Shown: positions 27,027-36,271, counted from the stretch's first letter. The stretch is DNA of 64,000 nucleotides from Paraclostridium tenue (GCF_039521565.1 NZ_BAAACP010000003.1:116385-180384), one strand, 5' to 3'. Numbers and translations are program-made. The notes: a model not told the origin generated them from the letters alone.

Positions 27027-27424
27027 TTTTAAATTCACCCCTGAATATATAAATTAAATCTATTTGCTCCCGTATACAATTATACATGTATATATTTTTT
27101 TATAATATACAATTTAACAATAACACAAAAAAGTAAAAAATTTAAATTATAGAATTTATGTATAATAAAAAATATCTACCCATTAAAATTAGGAGACATT
27201 TTTAGATAGATATTTGTTAATATGCATGATGTTAATGTTTTTGCTAAATTTATAAGTATACAATCTTTCTATAATTTATCGATATAAGTATAGGAAATAT
27301 TAGTTTTCTAATACTAAAGGAGTTTATAAAATATAAATTTGATTACAGATTTGATACAAATTATAAAAAATCTTGAAATAAGTTTAGAAAAAATATAATA
27401 TAGCAACAAGGGATGGTGATAAGT
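27027..27424. other. Intergenic region, about 400 bp, A/T-rich
   Basis: It holds the divergent control regions of the DUF5714 gene (minus) and the frameshifted gene at 27425 (plus). A 9-bp inverted pair AAATATCTA (27170-27178) and TAGATATTT (27207-27215) has a long loop and no clear function. I see no further gene, repeat or RNA element. Confidence 0.5.
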
Positions 27425-27954
27425 ATGGAAACACTAACACTAAGTCAAGCTATAATAAAAGTAGCAGAATTAGAAAAATATATAGAGCAAAACTTAATCA
27501 AATATCAGATGTTCAAAATACAACTGTTTCATACATATTAGAATCAGATGATCAAAAATATCAATGTAATGATGAATTTGACTTTGAAAAAGAATTTAAA
27601 GAAACTTTAAAAATTGGAAATACAATAGAAGCTTTAAGAACTGAAATAGCTAAATTAAATAATATTACTAGAATAGATATAGAAAAGGAAGATTTAACTA
27701 TACAAGGTGGTTTAAATAGACTTAAAAAATTAAGAGAACAAGTAGATACAATTGATATGATTATTGAACAATCTAAATCATCTAAGCAAAGAAGAGTTGA
27801 TGCGGCTGCAACTTCAGTATATTATAAAGTGATTGAACCAAACTTTGATAAAAAGGATATGAAGTTGCTTTTAGAAAGTATAAATAATGAAATATTAGCT
27901 TTAGAATTATCAATAAACAAAGTTAATAATGAGACAGTTATTACTTTAGCTTAA
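27425..27954 (+). pseudogene. Coiled-coil protein resembling the DIP1984 family, frameshifted
   Basis: ATG 27425 with AGGGATGGTGAT upstream opens METLTLSQAIIKVAELEKY and then leaves frame. The matching continuation (RAKLNQISDV... to INKVNNETVITLA, stop 27952-27954) is in the -1 frame. Adding one A to the A5 tract at 27474-27478 would restore a single protein of about 176 residues. The restored protein has two long helical stretches with a GGLNRLKKLREQVDTID middle, like DIP1984/septicolysin-type proteins. The downstream frame is open and well composed, so the break is recent, a sequencing slip, or slippage-dependent. Family assignment is tentative. Confidence 0.6.
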
Positions 27955-28349
27955 ATGCTAGTAATATATATTCATAATTGAAATTTAGTTTGATTGATTA
28001 AAATTAAAGAATTTTAAAATTAAAATACAAATTACAAATCACAACTTATAATTAAATTAAGGTTATATACCTAAAATTACAATTTAAATTTACTAATTAC
28101 AAATTAAGCGAATATGTATATAAATGTATATCTGAAATTTCAATTATGTAAAAAGAGATTATTTTAAATAGTCTCTTTTTTATATTTTATATTTTTAGTT
28201 TTTGTAACTGACATTTAAATCACATACATTTGAAAAGTAAGGTATTAAGTTTAAAATTAATGTTAAAAATGTTGTATAATATATCAGATATATATGATTA
28301 AATTGGGTATAAGATATATATTGAGAAAAGTAAGAAAGAAGGTGTACTT
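27955..28349. other. Intergenic region, about 395 bp, very A/T-rich
   Basis: Low-complexity A/T sequence with loosely repeated AAATTACAA-type words. It contains one terminator hairpin at 28149-28181 and, towards the end, the control region of the DUF1653 gene. No other gene seen. Confidence 0.5.
28149..28181 (+). terminator. Rho-independent terminator, distal to the frameshifted gene
   Basis: AAAAGAGATTATTT pairs with AAATAGTCTCTTTT (one G-U) before a T-run. It lies about 190 bases past the 27954 stop, leaving a long 3' untranslated stretch. Confidence 0.8.
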
Positions 28350-28589
28350 ATGAGCCATGAGATACAGGCGCAAAGACCGTATAGACATTTTAAAGGAAAT
28401 TTATATTATGTACATAGTATAGTGAAACATTCAGAAACTGGAGAGGAGTTGGTTTCTTATCAGATGTTGTATCCTCCTTATGATATGTATGTTAGACCAC
28501 TTTCTATGTTTAAAGAAAAGGTTGAAGAAGGCAGAGAAGATAATATAACAAATCAAGTTTATAGATTTGAATTATATACAGGAAAATAA
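28350..28589 (+). CDS. DUF1653 domain protein
   Basis: 79 residues. Family pattern: YRHFKGNLYYVHSIVKHSETGE at residues 11-30, then VSYQMLYPPYDMYVRPLSMF and a short acidic tail. DUF1653 proteins are small SH3-like proteins of unknown role. GAAGGTG precedes ATG 28350. It lies 11 bases upstream of the YdbC-like gene, so the two are one operon. Confidence 0.85.
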   Translation: MSHEIQAQRPYRHFKGNLYYVHSIVKHSETGEELVSYQMLYPPYDMYVRPLSMFKEKVEEGREDNITNQVYRFELYTGK

Positions 28590-28606
28590 AGAAGAGGTGA
28601 ATGATA

Positions 28607-28828
28607 ATGGCAGGTATAAAATTTGATATAGAAGAGAATTTTGGAATTATTTCAAAGTCAAGCAATGGATGGAGTAAGGAGTTAAATTTAGTTAGTTGGA
28701 ATGATAGACCAGCAAAATTTGATATAAGAGATTGGGATGAAGATCATCAAAAGATGGGTAAGGGAATTACTTTAAGTATTGATGAGGTAAGAGAGCTTAA
28801 AAAGATTTTAAATGATATAGATTTATAA
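28607..28828 (+). CDS. YdbC/PC4-like single-stranded nucleic acid binding protein
   Basis: 73 residues from ATG 28607. GAGGTGA sits 6 bases upstream, making the ATG at 28601 too close. The GWSKELNLVSWNDRPAKFDIRDW core and GKGITLSIDEVRELKKIL tail match the YdbC group of PC4-like proteins, which bind single-stranded DNA and may affect transcription. It is the second gene of a two-gene unit with DUF1653. Confidence 0.88.
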   Translation: MAGIKFDIEENFGIISKSSNGWSKELNLVSWNDRPAKFDIRDWDEDHQKMGKGITLSIDEVRELKKILNDIDL

Positions 28829-28859
28829 AAGGGAGTACCATTTTAGTACTCTCTTTTTT
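28827..28859 (+). terminator. Rho-independent terminator of the DUF1653-ydbC unit
   Basis: AAAGGGAGTAC pairs with GTACTCTCTTT and a T-run follows. The first base overlaps the stop codon. Confidence 0.9.
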
Positions 28860-29199
28860 AGAGTGTAAAAAGAAAACTAGAATTAAATCTGGATATAAGA
28901 AAAATTAAAAAGTTTTAAGATAAACATTTTTTATAGTAGTTAAATTTTATATATAGATTAATTATAAACTATTATTTATTGTATTAAAAAAATTATACAA
29001 TAAAAATTTAAAATTTAAGTTGTGCTAATATTATAGGGAATATTATTTAACAGAGTGGTCAAAATATAACTATAAAATAAAAATAATAAATATACATTTA
29101 TTATGAAAGTCCAATTATATAATTACTACTTGAGGATTTATTTAAAGAGATTTACTAATTAAAAAGTAATTATAAAATTATATTAAAGGAGTGTCTTCT
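28860..29199. other. Intergenic region, about 340 bp
   Basis: A/T-rich spacer between the ydbC terminator and the holin-like gene. Apart from AAAGGAG before 29200 and several TATAAT-like words I see no gene or structured element. Confidence 0.45.
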
Positions 29200-29565
29200 A
29201 TGGGATATGATAATAATAACAAAGGAAATAATGGTAGTTTATTAAAATGGATAGGAAGATTTATATTAGTTGCAATTATTCTTATGGTAACATCATTTGT
29301 AACTCCAGGATTTTCAATCGATGGAATGTGGTCATTTTTAATAGCTGCTGTTGTAATATCTGTGTTAGATTATTTAGCAGAATTACTTATGGGAGTTGAT
29401 GCATCTCCTTTTGGAAAAGGAATAAAAGGTTTTGTAATTGCAGCTATAATACTATATTTAGCACAATTCTTAGTTCCTAATATGGGTGTAACTATTATGG
29501 GAGCAATATTAGCAGCTATAGTTATTGGAATTTTAGATGCAATATTCCCTGTTAGAGCTATGTAA
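29200..29565 (+). CDS. Four-helix membrane protein of the mycobacterial-type phage holin (PF04020-like) family
   Basis: 121 residues from ATG 29200 (AAAGGAG upstream; GTG 29191 is within reach but too close). A polar Asn/Gly-rich N-terminus of about 12 residues is followed by four hydrophobic segments with the ILMVTSFVTPGFSIDG and GILDAIFPVRAM pieces typical of the family. Despite the holin name, most members are chromosomal membrane proteins of unknown role. No lysin or phage gene lies nearby. Single-gene unit. Confidence 0.82.
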   Translation: MGYDNNNKGNNGSLLKWIGRFILVAIILMVTSFVTPGFSIDGMWSFLIAAVVISVLDYLAELLMGVDASPFGKGIKGFVIAAIILYLAQFLVPNMGVTIMGAILAAIVIGILDAIFPVRAM

Positions 29566-29881
29566 TGTTAAATATATTAACATAACAATTTATAAAAGAT
29601 TTTAATTTAAAGAAATAAAAAAACCGTATCATAAGAATATGATACGGTTTTTTATTGGCAAGTTTTAAAAAATATATTATTAGCTAATGTGATTAATTTA
29701 TATTACAACAATTAAAAGATACATATAATAAAGCTAAATAAAGTAATAAATCCTTTATTTAGATTATTTTGCGTAGTAAAATATACTAGTCATAATATTT
29801 TTAAAATTATAATAAAAGTAGATTAATTATTAATAGTTTTGGGTATTAAAATAACTCTAAAATAATAGAAAGGATTGTAGC
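29566..29881. other. Intergenic region, about 315 bp
   Basis: It contains a terminator at 29617-29654 and the control region of the PotD-like gene. Nothing else recognised. Confidence 0.5.
29617..29654. terminator. Rho-independent terminator of the holin-like gene
   Basis: AAAAACCGTATCAT pairs perfectly with ATGATACGGTTTTT and is flanked by A- and T-runs, so it can work in both directions. Confidence 0.9.
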
Positions 29882-30937
29882 ATGAAAAAAATATTTAAAT
29901 TATTGAGTTTATCAATTATTGTTGTAATAATTGGTGCATTTTTTGTAGGATGTAGCAAAAAATCTTCAGAACAAATAAGTTTTCTTAATTATGGAGAAAA
30001 TATAGATAAAGAAACTGTAAAAGAATTTGAGAAGAAATATGGTATAAAAGTTAACATTGAAACTTTTGATGATATGGAAACAATGTATCAAAAAATCAGC
30101 AAAGGCGCAGGTCAATATGATGTTATTTTAGTATCTGATGCTTTAATGCCAAGAATGATTAAAAACAATCTTGTTCAAAAACTAAATAAAGACAATATAC
30201 CTAATATATCTCAAATGGATAAAGAATATTTAAATTTAAAAATAGATCCAGGTAATAAATATTCAGTTCCTTATATGTTTGGAACAGTAGGACTTATTTA
30301 TAATAAAGATGTAGTAAAAGAAAAAGTAGATAGTTGGGATATACTATGGAATGAAAAATATAAAGATAAAATTTTTATGTTTGATACTTATAGAGATACA
30401 ATGGGAGCAGCTTTAAAGAAACTTGGATACTCTTTAAATACAAAAAATCCAAAAGAAATTGAAGAAGCTAAAGATTTATTAATAAGTCAAAGAAAATTAG
30501 TAAATCCAATATATGGAGTTGATAATGGAACTACAATGATTCCAGCAGGTGAATCTGATATAAATATGATTTGGTCTGGAGAAGGATTAAATCTTCAAGA
30601 TGAAAATCCTAACTTAGTTTATGTAGTGCCTAAGGAAGGTGCAAATTTCTGGATTGATAGCTTATGTATACCACATAATGCTAAAAATGTTGAAGGTGCT
30701 GAAAAGTTTATAAACTTTGTAAGTGATAAAGAAAGTGCTTTAAGAATAGCAAATGAAATAGGATATACAACTCCAAATAAAGAAGCTAGATTAGAACAAC
30801 CAGAAAATGTTAGAAATAATCCTAATGCATATATGCCTAAAGAAATAATGGATAGATGTGAAATCTACACTGATTTTTCTAGTGATGTCAAAAGAATATA
30901 TGACGATGCATGGACACAAATAAAATCAGATAATTAA
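29882..30937 (+). CDS. PotD-like extracellular solute-binding lipoprotein
   Basis: 351 residues. Lipoprotein signal peptide with lipobox FVGC and Cys24. The mature protein begins LNYGENIDKETVKEFEKKYG and has DVILVSDALMPRMIKN and KYSVPYMFGTVGLIYNKDVV, the type II periplasmic-binding fold of spermidine/putrescine binding proteins. A C-terminal block KFINFVSDKESALRIANEIGYTTPN also fits PotD. No potA, potB or potC gene is adjacent, and the gene is flanked by terminators, so it is an orphan binding protein. Polyamine binding is inferred from the family only. Confidence 0.88.
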   Translation: MKKIFKLLSLSIIVVIIGAFFVGCSKKSSEQISFLNYGENIDKETVKEFEKKYGIKVNIETFDDMETMYQKISKGAGQYDVILVSDALMPRMIKNNLVQKLNKDNIPNISQMDKEYLNLKIDPGNKYSVPYMFGTVGLIYNKDVVKEKVDSWDILWNEKYKDKIFMFDTYRDTMGAALKKLGYSLNTKNPKEIEEAKDLLISQRKLVNPIYGVDNGTTMIPAGESDINMIWSGEGLNLQDENPNLVYVVPKEGANFWIDSLCIPHNAKNVEGAEKFINFVSDKESALRIANEIGYTTPNKEARLEQPENVRNNPNAYMPKEIMDRCEIYTDFSSDVKRIYDDAWTQIKSDN

Positions 30938-30942
30938 AGAAA

Positions 30943-30981
30943 ATAAGGAAAGGTCAATAAAATGACTTTTCCTTATTTTTA
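30943..30981 (+). terminator. Rho-independent terminator of the PotD-like gene
   Basis: AAGGAAAGGTCA (30945-30956) pairs with TGACTTTTCCTT (30963-30974), then a T-rich tail. Confidence 0.88.
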
Positions 30982-31018
30982 TATTACTTATTAAATTATA
31001 TTTATTTAAAAATTTATA

Positions 31019-32398
31019 TTAAACACCAAATCGAATAGATGTTAATATAACAACTATAGTAGTTACAAATATTGGAATAACAACAGAAGTTACAAACATA
31101 TCCTTATAAGCTTCTTTATGGGTTAATCCACAAATAGCAAGCGTAGTAATTACTGCTCCATTATGAGGTAGAGTGTCTAATCCACCTGAAGAAAGTGAAG
31201 CAATTCTATGAAGAATTTCTGGTGGAATATTTAAAGTATGACTCATTTGCAAATAAGTTGGAGCTAAGGCATTAAGTGATATTTCAAGCCCGCCAGAAGC
31301 TGAAGCCGTAAGACCACAAATTAAATTTACTGACAAAGCTTCAGATATTATTGGATTTGATGAAATACCAAAAATAAATGATTGTATAAAACTAAATATT
31401 GCTAAAGACTTTATTACACTTCCATATCCAACTATAGCACTAGAATTTAATAATGGTTTAAAGGAATTAGTAACACCTGTGTCTAGTACTGATTTTATAT
31501 TTTTTATTTTTTTAAAATTAGTTAATAAAATAAATATATCAGCTAAAACTATAGCTATTATTACACTCCAAGTACCTGAAACATTACTTAATGTAGTATT
31601 AAATTTACTTAAATAACTTCCATCTATATTTTCATAATAAACCTTTGAGAAGAATAAGTTAGTTATAAAAATTATTATTATAGGAAGTACTGCTTTAAAA
31701 ATACTTGGTAGGTTTTCATAGTTTTCTTCACATATATTATCACTATGATTTCCATAACCTTCATTATTAGCTTTAGCAGATTTTACACGTTTTGTAAGCC
31801 AAATCATACCAAGTGATAACATCATAATACTTGCAAATATTCCTATAACTGGAGCTGCAAAAGTATCTGTTCCAAAGTATTTCATTGGTATAACATTTTG
31901 AATTTCTGGTGAACCAGGTAGTGCAGTCATAGTAAAGGTAAAAGCTCCAAGTGCAATAGTTCCAGGTATAAGTCTTTTTGGAATATCTGCTTCCTTAAAT
32001 AACATAGATGCAATTGGATAAAGAATAAATGCAACTACAAATAAAGAAACTCCTCCATAAGTAAGAATTGCTCCAGATAATACTACTGCTAATACTGATT
32101 TATCTTTTCCTAGTTTTTTAGTTATAAAATGTGCTATTGACTTTGCATAACCAACTTCCTCCATTAATTTTGCAAAAATTGCCCCAGTCATAAAAAGGGG
32201 AAAATAGTTTTTTATAAAATTTGCAAATCCTGACATGTAAACTTCTGTGTAATTTGCCATTAAATGACCATCAAATCCAGTAGTAAGGATTATTGTTATC
32301 ATTGCAATTATTGGCGCTGTTATTATTGTTGAGTATCCTTTGTAAGCAAGATACATTATAAGTATTAACGATAAAATTAATCCTAAGATGCTAAACAT
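31019..32398 (-). CDS. GntP-family permease
   Basis: 459 residues on the minus strand with about 12 hydrophobic helices. Conserved-looking segments are MTALPGSPEIQNVIPMKYFG near residue 155, LTASASGGLEISLNALAPTY near 363, and SLSSGGLDTLPHNGAVITTL near 400. The last matches the GGL-x-LPH-x-GA motif of the GntP/DUF401 branch that carries gluconate, hydroxybutyrate or similar organic acids. An internal Asn/Glu-rich loop lies near 212-230. It is the only gene of its unit and convergent with the PotD-like gene. The substrate is not determinable here. Confidence 0.85.
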   Translation of the reverse strand: MFSILGLILSLILIMYLAYKGYSTIITAPIIAMITIILTTGFDGHLMANYTEVYMSGFANFIKNYFPLFMTGAIFAKLMEEVGYAKSIAHFITKKLGKDKSVLAVVLSGAILTYGGVSLFVVAFILYPIASMLFKEADIPKRLIPGTIALGAFTFTMTALPGSPEIQNVIPMKYFGTDTFAAPVIGIFASIMMLSLGMIWLTKRVKSAKANNEGYGNHSDNICEENYENLPSIFKAVLPIIIIFITNLFFSKVYYENIDGSYLSKFNTTLSNVSGTWSVIIAIVLADIFILLTNFKKIKNIKSVLDTGVTNSFKPLLNSSAIVGYGSVIKSLAIFSFIQSFIFGISSNPIISEALSVNLICGLTASASGGLEISLNALAPTYLQMSHTLNIPPEILHRIASLSSGGLDTLPHNGAVITTLAICGLTHKEAYKDMFVTSVVIPIFVTTIVVILTSIRFGV

Positions 32399-32864
32399 TA
32401 TAATTTAATATCAAAATAATTTTGATAATCTCCTTTCTCTAGCTATTTTTATAGATTTTCTAAGTATTTTTTTATTTTACCCGTTAAATAGCTGTATAAA
32501 CCAATTTAATAATAATTTGAAAATATTAAGAAAATTAAAATTAATTATATTGTGATTAAGTTCTTTTTTATTTTTATATTTAAGTATCTAGATAAAGTTT
32601 TATATAGGTACATATTTAAAACTATTTAAAAAAGTATTGGATAAAAAAGAATTAAAGTTTCTAAAAAAGCTTCTATATTTGATTTTAAAGAAATTGGCTT
32701 TTGTAAACTCACTGATGAAACTAGCATTAAGAGAAAGAAGTAATAAAAATTAATTAAATTAGTACAAAATACTACAAAATATGAACTTTTTTGATATTTA
32801 TTCATATTATATAAAGAGGTTATTTATAAGAACTTTTTAATATATATAATGGAGAGATGTTAAA
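32399..32864. other. Intergenic region, about 465 bp
   Basis: Divergent spacer between the GntP-type gene (minus) and ymaF-like gene (plus). A roughly 30-codon open stretch at about 32652-32742 reads like protein (FDFKEIGFCKLTDETS) but has no start or ribosome site, so it may be a gene remnant or chance. AATGGAGAGAT precedes the ymaF-like ATG. Nothing else recognised. Confidence 0.4.
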
Positions 32865-33287
32865 ATGAGCTGTCAAGATTATAAATGCAAAAAAAATTGT
32901 AAACACTGTTGTTCAGATGATTATTGGGATTGCAATAAATGGGATAAATGGGATAACTGTTATGAAGATGAAATGAGACATGTTCATGAATATTCAGAAA
33001 GTGTAAAACTAGCAGAAGAAGGCGATGATAGACATAATCATCGTGCTGCAGGAGTTACAGGAGAAGCTATACCAATATATGGTGGAACTAACCATGTTCA
33101 TAAGATAAAAAATGATAATACAGATTTCCTTGATCATTTTCATAAAATATGCACTACGACAGGACCAGCAATTAATATACCAGGTACTGATAAACATGTC
33201 CATTTAGTATCTGGAAATACTACTGTTAATGATGGTCACTGCCATGAATTCCTTTTTACTACTCAAATTGATGCACCTTTAGTATAG
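32865..33287 (+). CDS. YmaF family protein with His-rich repeats
   Basis: 140 residues. The N-terminus (1-33) is rich in Cys, Lys and Trp (CKKNCKHCCSD; CNKWDKWDNCYED). The rest is built on repeated H-x-H units: RHVHEYSESV, RHNHRAAGV, NHVHKIK, DHFHKICT, KHVHLVSG and GHCHEFLF. This is the YmaF arrangement. The evenly spaced histidines suggest metal binding on a beta structure (inference). YmaF proteins are small Bacilli/Clostridia proteins of unknown function, perhaps spore-associated. Single-gene unit. Confidence 0.88.
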   Translation: MSCQDYKCKKNCKHCCSDDYWDCNKWDKWDNCYEDEMRHVHEYSESVKLAEEGDDRHNHRAAGVTGEAIPIYGGTNHVHKIKNDNTDFLDHFHKICTTTGPAINIPGTDKHVHLVSGNTTVNDGHCHEFLFTTQIDAPLV

Positions 33288-33308
33288 ATTCAAGATATAA
33301 AGTTTATA

Positions 33309-33343
33309 TGGGACTATGATTATAATTTTCATAGTCCTTTTTA
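33309..33343 (+). terminator. Rho-independent terminator of the YmaF-like gene
   Basis: GGACTATGA (33311-33319) pairs with TCATAGTCC (33329-33337), T-rich tail. Confidence 0.85.
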
Positions 33344-33358
33344 AATATATTTTTTTAT

Positions 33359-33552
33359 TTGATAAATACAGGAAAAGAGATTATACTAGCTGATACAGGA
33401 GTGCTTATAGTATTTTTTGATTTTGTAAAAAATTGTATATTTATTTGGATGGGTTAGTATGGAAATCAAAGAATAATGGATTGATTCGTAAAATTATAGG
33501 GTATCAAGAAGAAATTATATTGAAAAACAATATATATATTCTACCAATCTAG
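33359..33552 (+). pseudogene. Decayed ORF remnant, possibly a PIN-domain protein start
   Basis: From 33359 one frame reads GKEIILADTGVLIVFFDF and stops at 33457. A second frame then reads VWKSKNNGLIRKIIGYQEE and stops at 33552. The first piece resembles the DTGVLIAFxD beginning of PIN-domain toxins (VapC type). There is no ribosome site and no antitoxin partner. Read as an eroded gene with at least one frameshift; the identification is weak. Confidence 0.22.
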
Positions 33553-33594
33553 TGTTTGTGATATAAATAATTTATGAATAATTAAAATATATAT

Positions 33595-34692
33595 TTACTT
33601 TAAAGTAAGACGTAAAATTTTATCATCAGTTTCATCTGGATTACCTCTACCATCTCTATTACTTGTTGCAATGTAAATTGATCCGTTTTTTTCTTGAATG
33701 ACTTCACGCAAACGTCCATATTCATTTTTAAACAATGATTCTAAATTTTTTACTAATGTTTCATTTTCATTTAATGTTATAGTAAGTATTTGTTGCCCAC
33801 GTAAGTTAGTAACTAATAATTTTCCTTTCCATGGACCTTGATTTACAAAAGCAATACCAGAAGGTGCCCATGTATTTTCACCACTGTGTATTAAAGGTTT
33901 TTGTGTAACTATTTCTGAAGATTGTTCATTTCCTTGAACTATATGCCACCCATAATTTCTACCTGGATATATAATATTTATTTCATCATGAGCAGATTGA
34001 CCATGTTCAGATGAGTATAATACATTTTCTAAATTCCAAGCTAATCCTTGAGGATTTCTATGTCCTAAGCTATAAACAGGTGAATTAGTAAATGGATTAT
34101 CACTAGGAATACTGCCATCTAATTCTATTCTAAGTATTTTTCCTGCTTTACTTTTAATATCTTGTGCTAATTCAGGATTACCTGCATCTCCTGTTGTTAT
34201 ATAAAGTTTTTTGTCTGGTCCTATTTTTATCCTTCCTCCATTATGAATTTGTCCACCAGGAATTTTATCTATAAGAACTTTATCAATATATGCACTATTA
34301 TTTTCTTCAATTAATCTAACAACTTGATTATATATTTTATTATTTTCTGTATATGAATACATAACATATATATAGTTATTTTGTGAAAAATTTGGGTCTA
34401 GGACAATACCCATTAATCCACCTTCGCCTTGACTTATAAATGGAGAAGTAAACTTAATTAGCGGTTTGGGATTAAGGTTGTCACTTTTAATAACTTTAAC
34501 TGAACCAGAGCGTTCTGTAAAATAGATATCTCCATCATTACTGATGTCCATAGCCCAAGGTACATATAAATTTGTGGCAATAATTTCAATTTCATAAGGA
34601 AATTGTCTTGATTTGATTGACTTTATTTTTAAATTAGAAAAATTATTATTAGGCATTAAATTAGATAAAATCTTTTTAACTATTTTTTTCAT
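33595..34692 (-). CDS. PQQ-dependent sugar dehydrogenase-like beta-propeller protein
   Basis: 365 residues from ATG 34692 on the minus strand (GGAGG upstream). The frame's TTG at 34707 is part of that site. Typical soluble glucose/sorbosone dehydrogenase propeller motifs are PWAMDISNDGDIYFTERSG, GEGGLMGIVLDPNF, HNGGRIKIGPDKKLYITTGD, LGHRNPQGLAW and NYGWHIVQG. Known members use PQQ and Ca2+ on the outer face. Here there is no clear signal peptide, and clostridia are not known to make PQQ, so it may use scavenged cofactor or have another role. Single-gene unit. Confidence 0.87.
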   Translation of the reverse strand: MKKIVKKILSNLMPNNNFSNLKIKSIKSRQFPYEIEIIATNLYVPWAMDISNDGDIYFTERSGSVKVIKSDNLNPKPLIKFTSPFISQGEGGLMGIVLDPNFSQNNYIYVMYSYTENNKIYNQVVRLIEENNSAYIDKVLIDKIPGGQIHNGGRIKIGPDKKLYITTGDAGNPELAQDIKSKAGKILRIELDGSIPSDNPFTNSPVYSLGHRNPQGLAWNLENVLYSSEHGQSAHDEINIIYPGRNYGWHIVQGNEQSSEIVTQKPLIHSGENTWAPSGIAFVNQGPWKGKLLVTNLRGQQILTITLNENETLVKNLESLFKNEYGRLREVIQEKNGSIYIATSNRDGRGNPDETDDKILRLTLK

Positions 34693-34900
34693 ATTGTTAT
34701 CCTCCAAATGTAAATGAATGTATCCTAATTAACATAGTATTCATTTATAGATTTGAAGGTGTCATTAAAAATTTTCATAAATATTTTCAATATAGAAATC
34801 TTATTAATTGAAATTATAGAAACTACATGGGTTATAGTTTTATAGTAGGGGTATATAATCTATTAAAAATTAAATTTATTATATAGATTGGAGTAGTTTC

Positions 34901-35578
34901 ATGGATATAAAAGACATAATTATAAGAATCTTATTAGCCATATGTATAGGAGGAACTATAGGTTACAACAGAGAACGTGAAAATGTATCAGCAGGATTTA
35001 GAACTCATACACTAGTATGTTTGGGAGCTACTGTAGCAGCACTTATCCAGGTAGAATTGGCAGATTTTGCTTTAAATCAAATTACTAAAGCACAAGCACT
35101 TTCAGGAATAGTAAAATTAAATGATGGAAGATTTATAGGTCAAGTAGTGTCAGGTATAGGATTTTTAGGAGCTGGAACCATAATAAAGACAAAAGGAGCT
35201 ATAAAAGGATTAACAACAGCAGCATCTATATGGACTGTAGCTTGTGTTGGTATTGCAATAGGAATGGGATTTTATAAAATAAGTATATTAAGTGGAGTTA
35301 GTATAGTAATAGTTCTGGTTTTCTTAAAGAAATTTGAAGATAAGTTTATGAGCAAAGTTAATATTATAAAAATAAAAATAAAATGTAAATCTAGAGTAGA
35401 AGCTATAAAAGAAGTTAAGGAATCAATTGAAAATTGTGAAATAAAAATTGAAAGTATAGAAGTTATAGGAGATGATGAATGTTTATATACTTTAAGAAAG
35501 TCAAAATTGATTAGTATGAATGAAATTATAAGTATGTTAATTGAAAATAAGAGTATAGTTACAGTAACTAAATTATAG
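34901..35578 (+). CDS. MgtC/SapB family membrane protein
   Basis: 225 residues. Hydrophobic N-terminal domain with GGTIGYNRERENVSAGFRTH at residues 17-36 and FIGQVVSGIGFLGAGTIIKTKG near 83, both diagnostic for MgtC. A soluble C-terminal ACT-like part (about 148-225) follows. MgtC proteins help survival at low magnesium and modulate membrane ATPase in pathogens. Most clostridial copies are uncharacterised. GGAGTAG precedes ATG 34901. Confidence 0.9.
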   Translation: MDIKDIIIRILLAICIGGTIGYNRERENVSAGFRTHTLVCLGATVAALIQVELADFALNQITKAQALSGIVKLNDGRFIGQVVSGIGFLGAGTIIKTKGAIKGLTTAASIWTVACVGIAIGMGFYKISILSGVSIVIVLVFLKKFEDKFMSKVNIIKIKIKCKSRVEAIKEVKESIENCEIKIESIEVIGDDECLYTLRKSKLISMNEIISMLIENKSIVTVTKL

Positions 35579-35594
35579 ATTTAATTATATATAT

Positions 35595-35625
35595 TAAAGG
35601 GGGTCTATTTTAGTACCCCCATATT
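35595..35625. terminator. Short hairpin between convergent mgtC-like and vanZ-like genes
   Basis: GGGGGT (35599-35604) pairs with ACCCCC (35615-35620). T-runs are poor on both strands, so terminator function is only moderately supported. Confidence 0.5.
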
Positions 35626-35653
35626 ATCAAAATTAAAAAATATTAAATGTTTT

Positions 35654-36271
35654 TTATGAAACTATATCAATATCATTTTCAACAAAATCCTCAGATAATG
35701 AATCTATATATTCTTTAAGTTTACCTTTGTATATCATTTCAAATATATAAAATCCTAAAGCTCCACCTAATGTATTTAATATCAAATCATTTACATCTAC
35801 AATTCTATAATCAGATATATTTAAAATATTAGTTATTAATTGCGTCAACTCTATAGAAAGTGATATTAAAAAAGAAATTATTGTACAAGATTTTAAATTT
35901 CTTATAAAAGCTTCTGTGGCGCATAAATATAGTATGAGAGGAATTAGTAATAAAAAATTACCTAATAAAATTTTAATAGAAGATATTTCATAAATATTAT
36001 ATTTAAAAAAGTCTACAAAAGGTAAAAGATTTAAATTGCATTGTTCAGCAAAACTTAATTGTTCTATCCAAGGTAAACAAGAACCTATATGTATAGGGAG
36101 AATACGTATTCCTAAAAGGATGAATAAATACAATACAAACAGATTGACTAAAATTTCACTAAATAAGTTGATTTTAATTTTGTCTTTTTTTCTCTTAAAC
36201 AATACTAAAAATCTATAAGCTAACCAGAATGGGAAACAAATGTTTAAAAGAAAGCTAATATCAAAAGTCAT
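35654..36271 (-). CDS. VanZ-like family membrane protein
   Basis: 205 residues on the minus strand with about five hydrophobic segments. The VanZ pattern is visible as NLLPFVDFFKYN near residue 80, then ISLSIELTQLITNILNISDYRIVDVNDLILNTLGGALGF near 136-177, including the conserved E-x-x-Q and RxxDxxDxxxNxxGxxxG. VanZ relatives affect teicoplanin resistance in enterococci. Most chromosomal copies have unknown roles. It is alone on its strand. Confidence 0.87.
   Translation of the reverse strand: MTFDISFLLNICFPFWLAYRFLVLFKRKKDKIKINLFSEILVNLFVLYLFILLGIRILPIHIGSCLPWIEQLSFAEQCNLNLLPFVDFFKYNIYEISSIKILLGNFLLLIPLILYLCATEAFIRNLKSCTIISFLISLSIELTQLITNILNISDYRIVDVNDLILNTLGGALGFYIFEMIYKGKLKEYIDSLSEDFVENDIDIVS

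Noticed and set aside
27170..27215. Inverted pair as a terminator or riboswitch
   Set aside because: Only 9 bp with a 28-nt loop in very AT-rich DNA and no tail.
28021..28130. AAATTACAA-type words as a repeat array or CRISPR
   Set aside because: Spacing and sequence are irregular; it is AT-rich low complexity.
29200..29565. Holin-like gene as a prophage sign
   Set aside because: The family is mostly chromosomal and no other phage gene is nearby.
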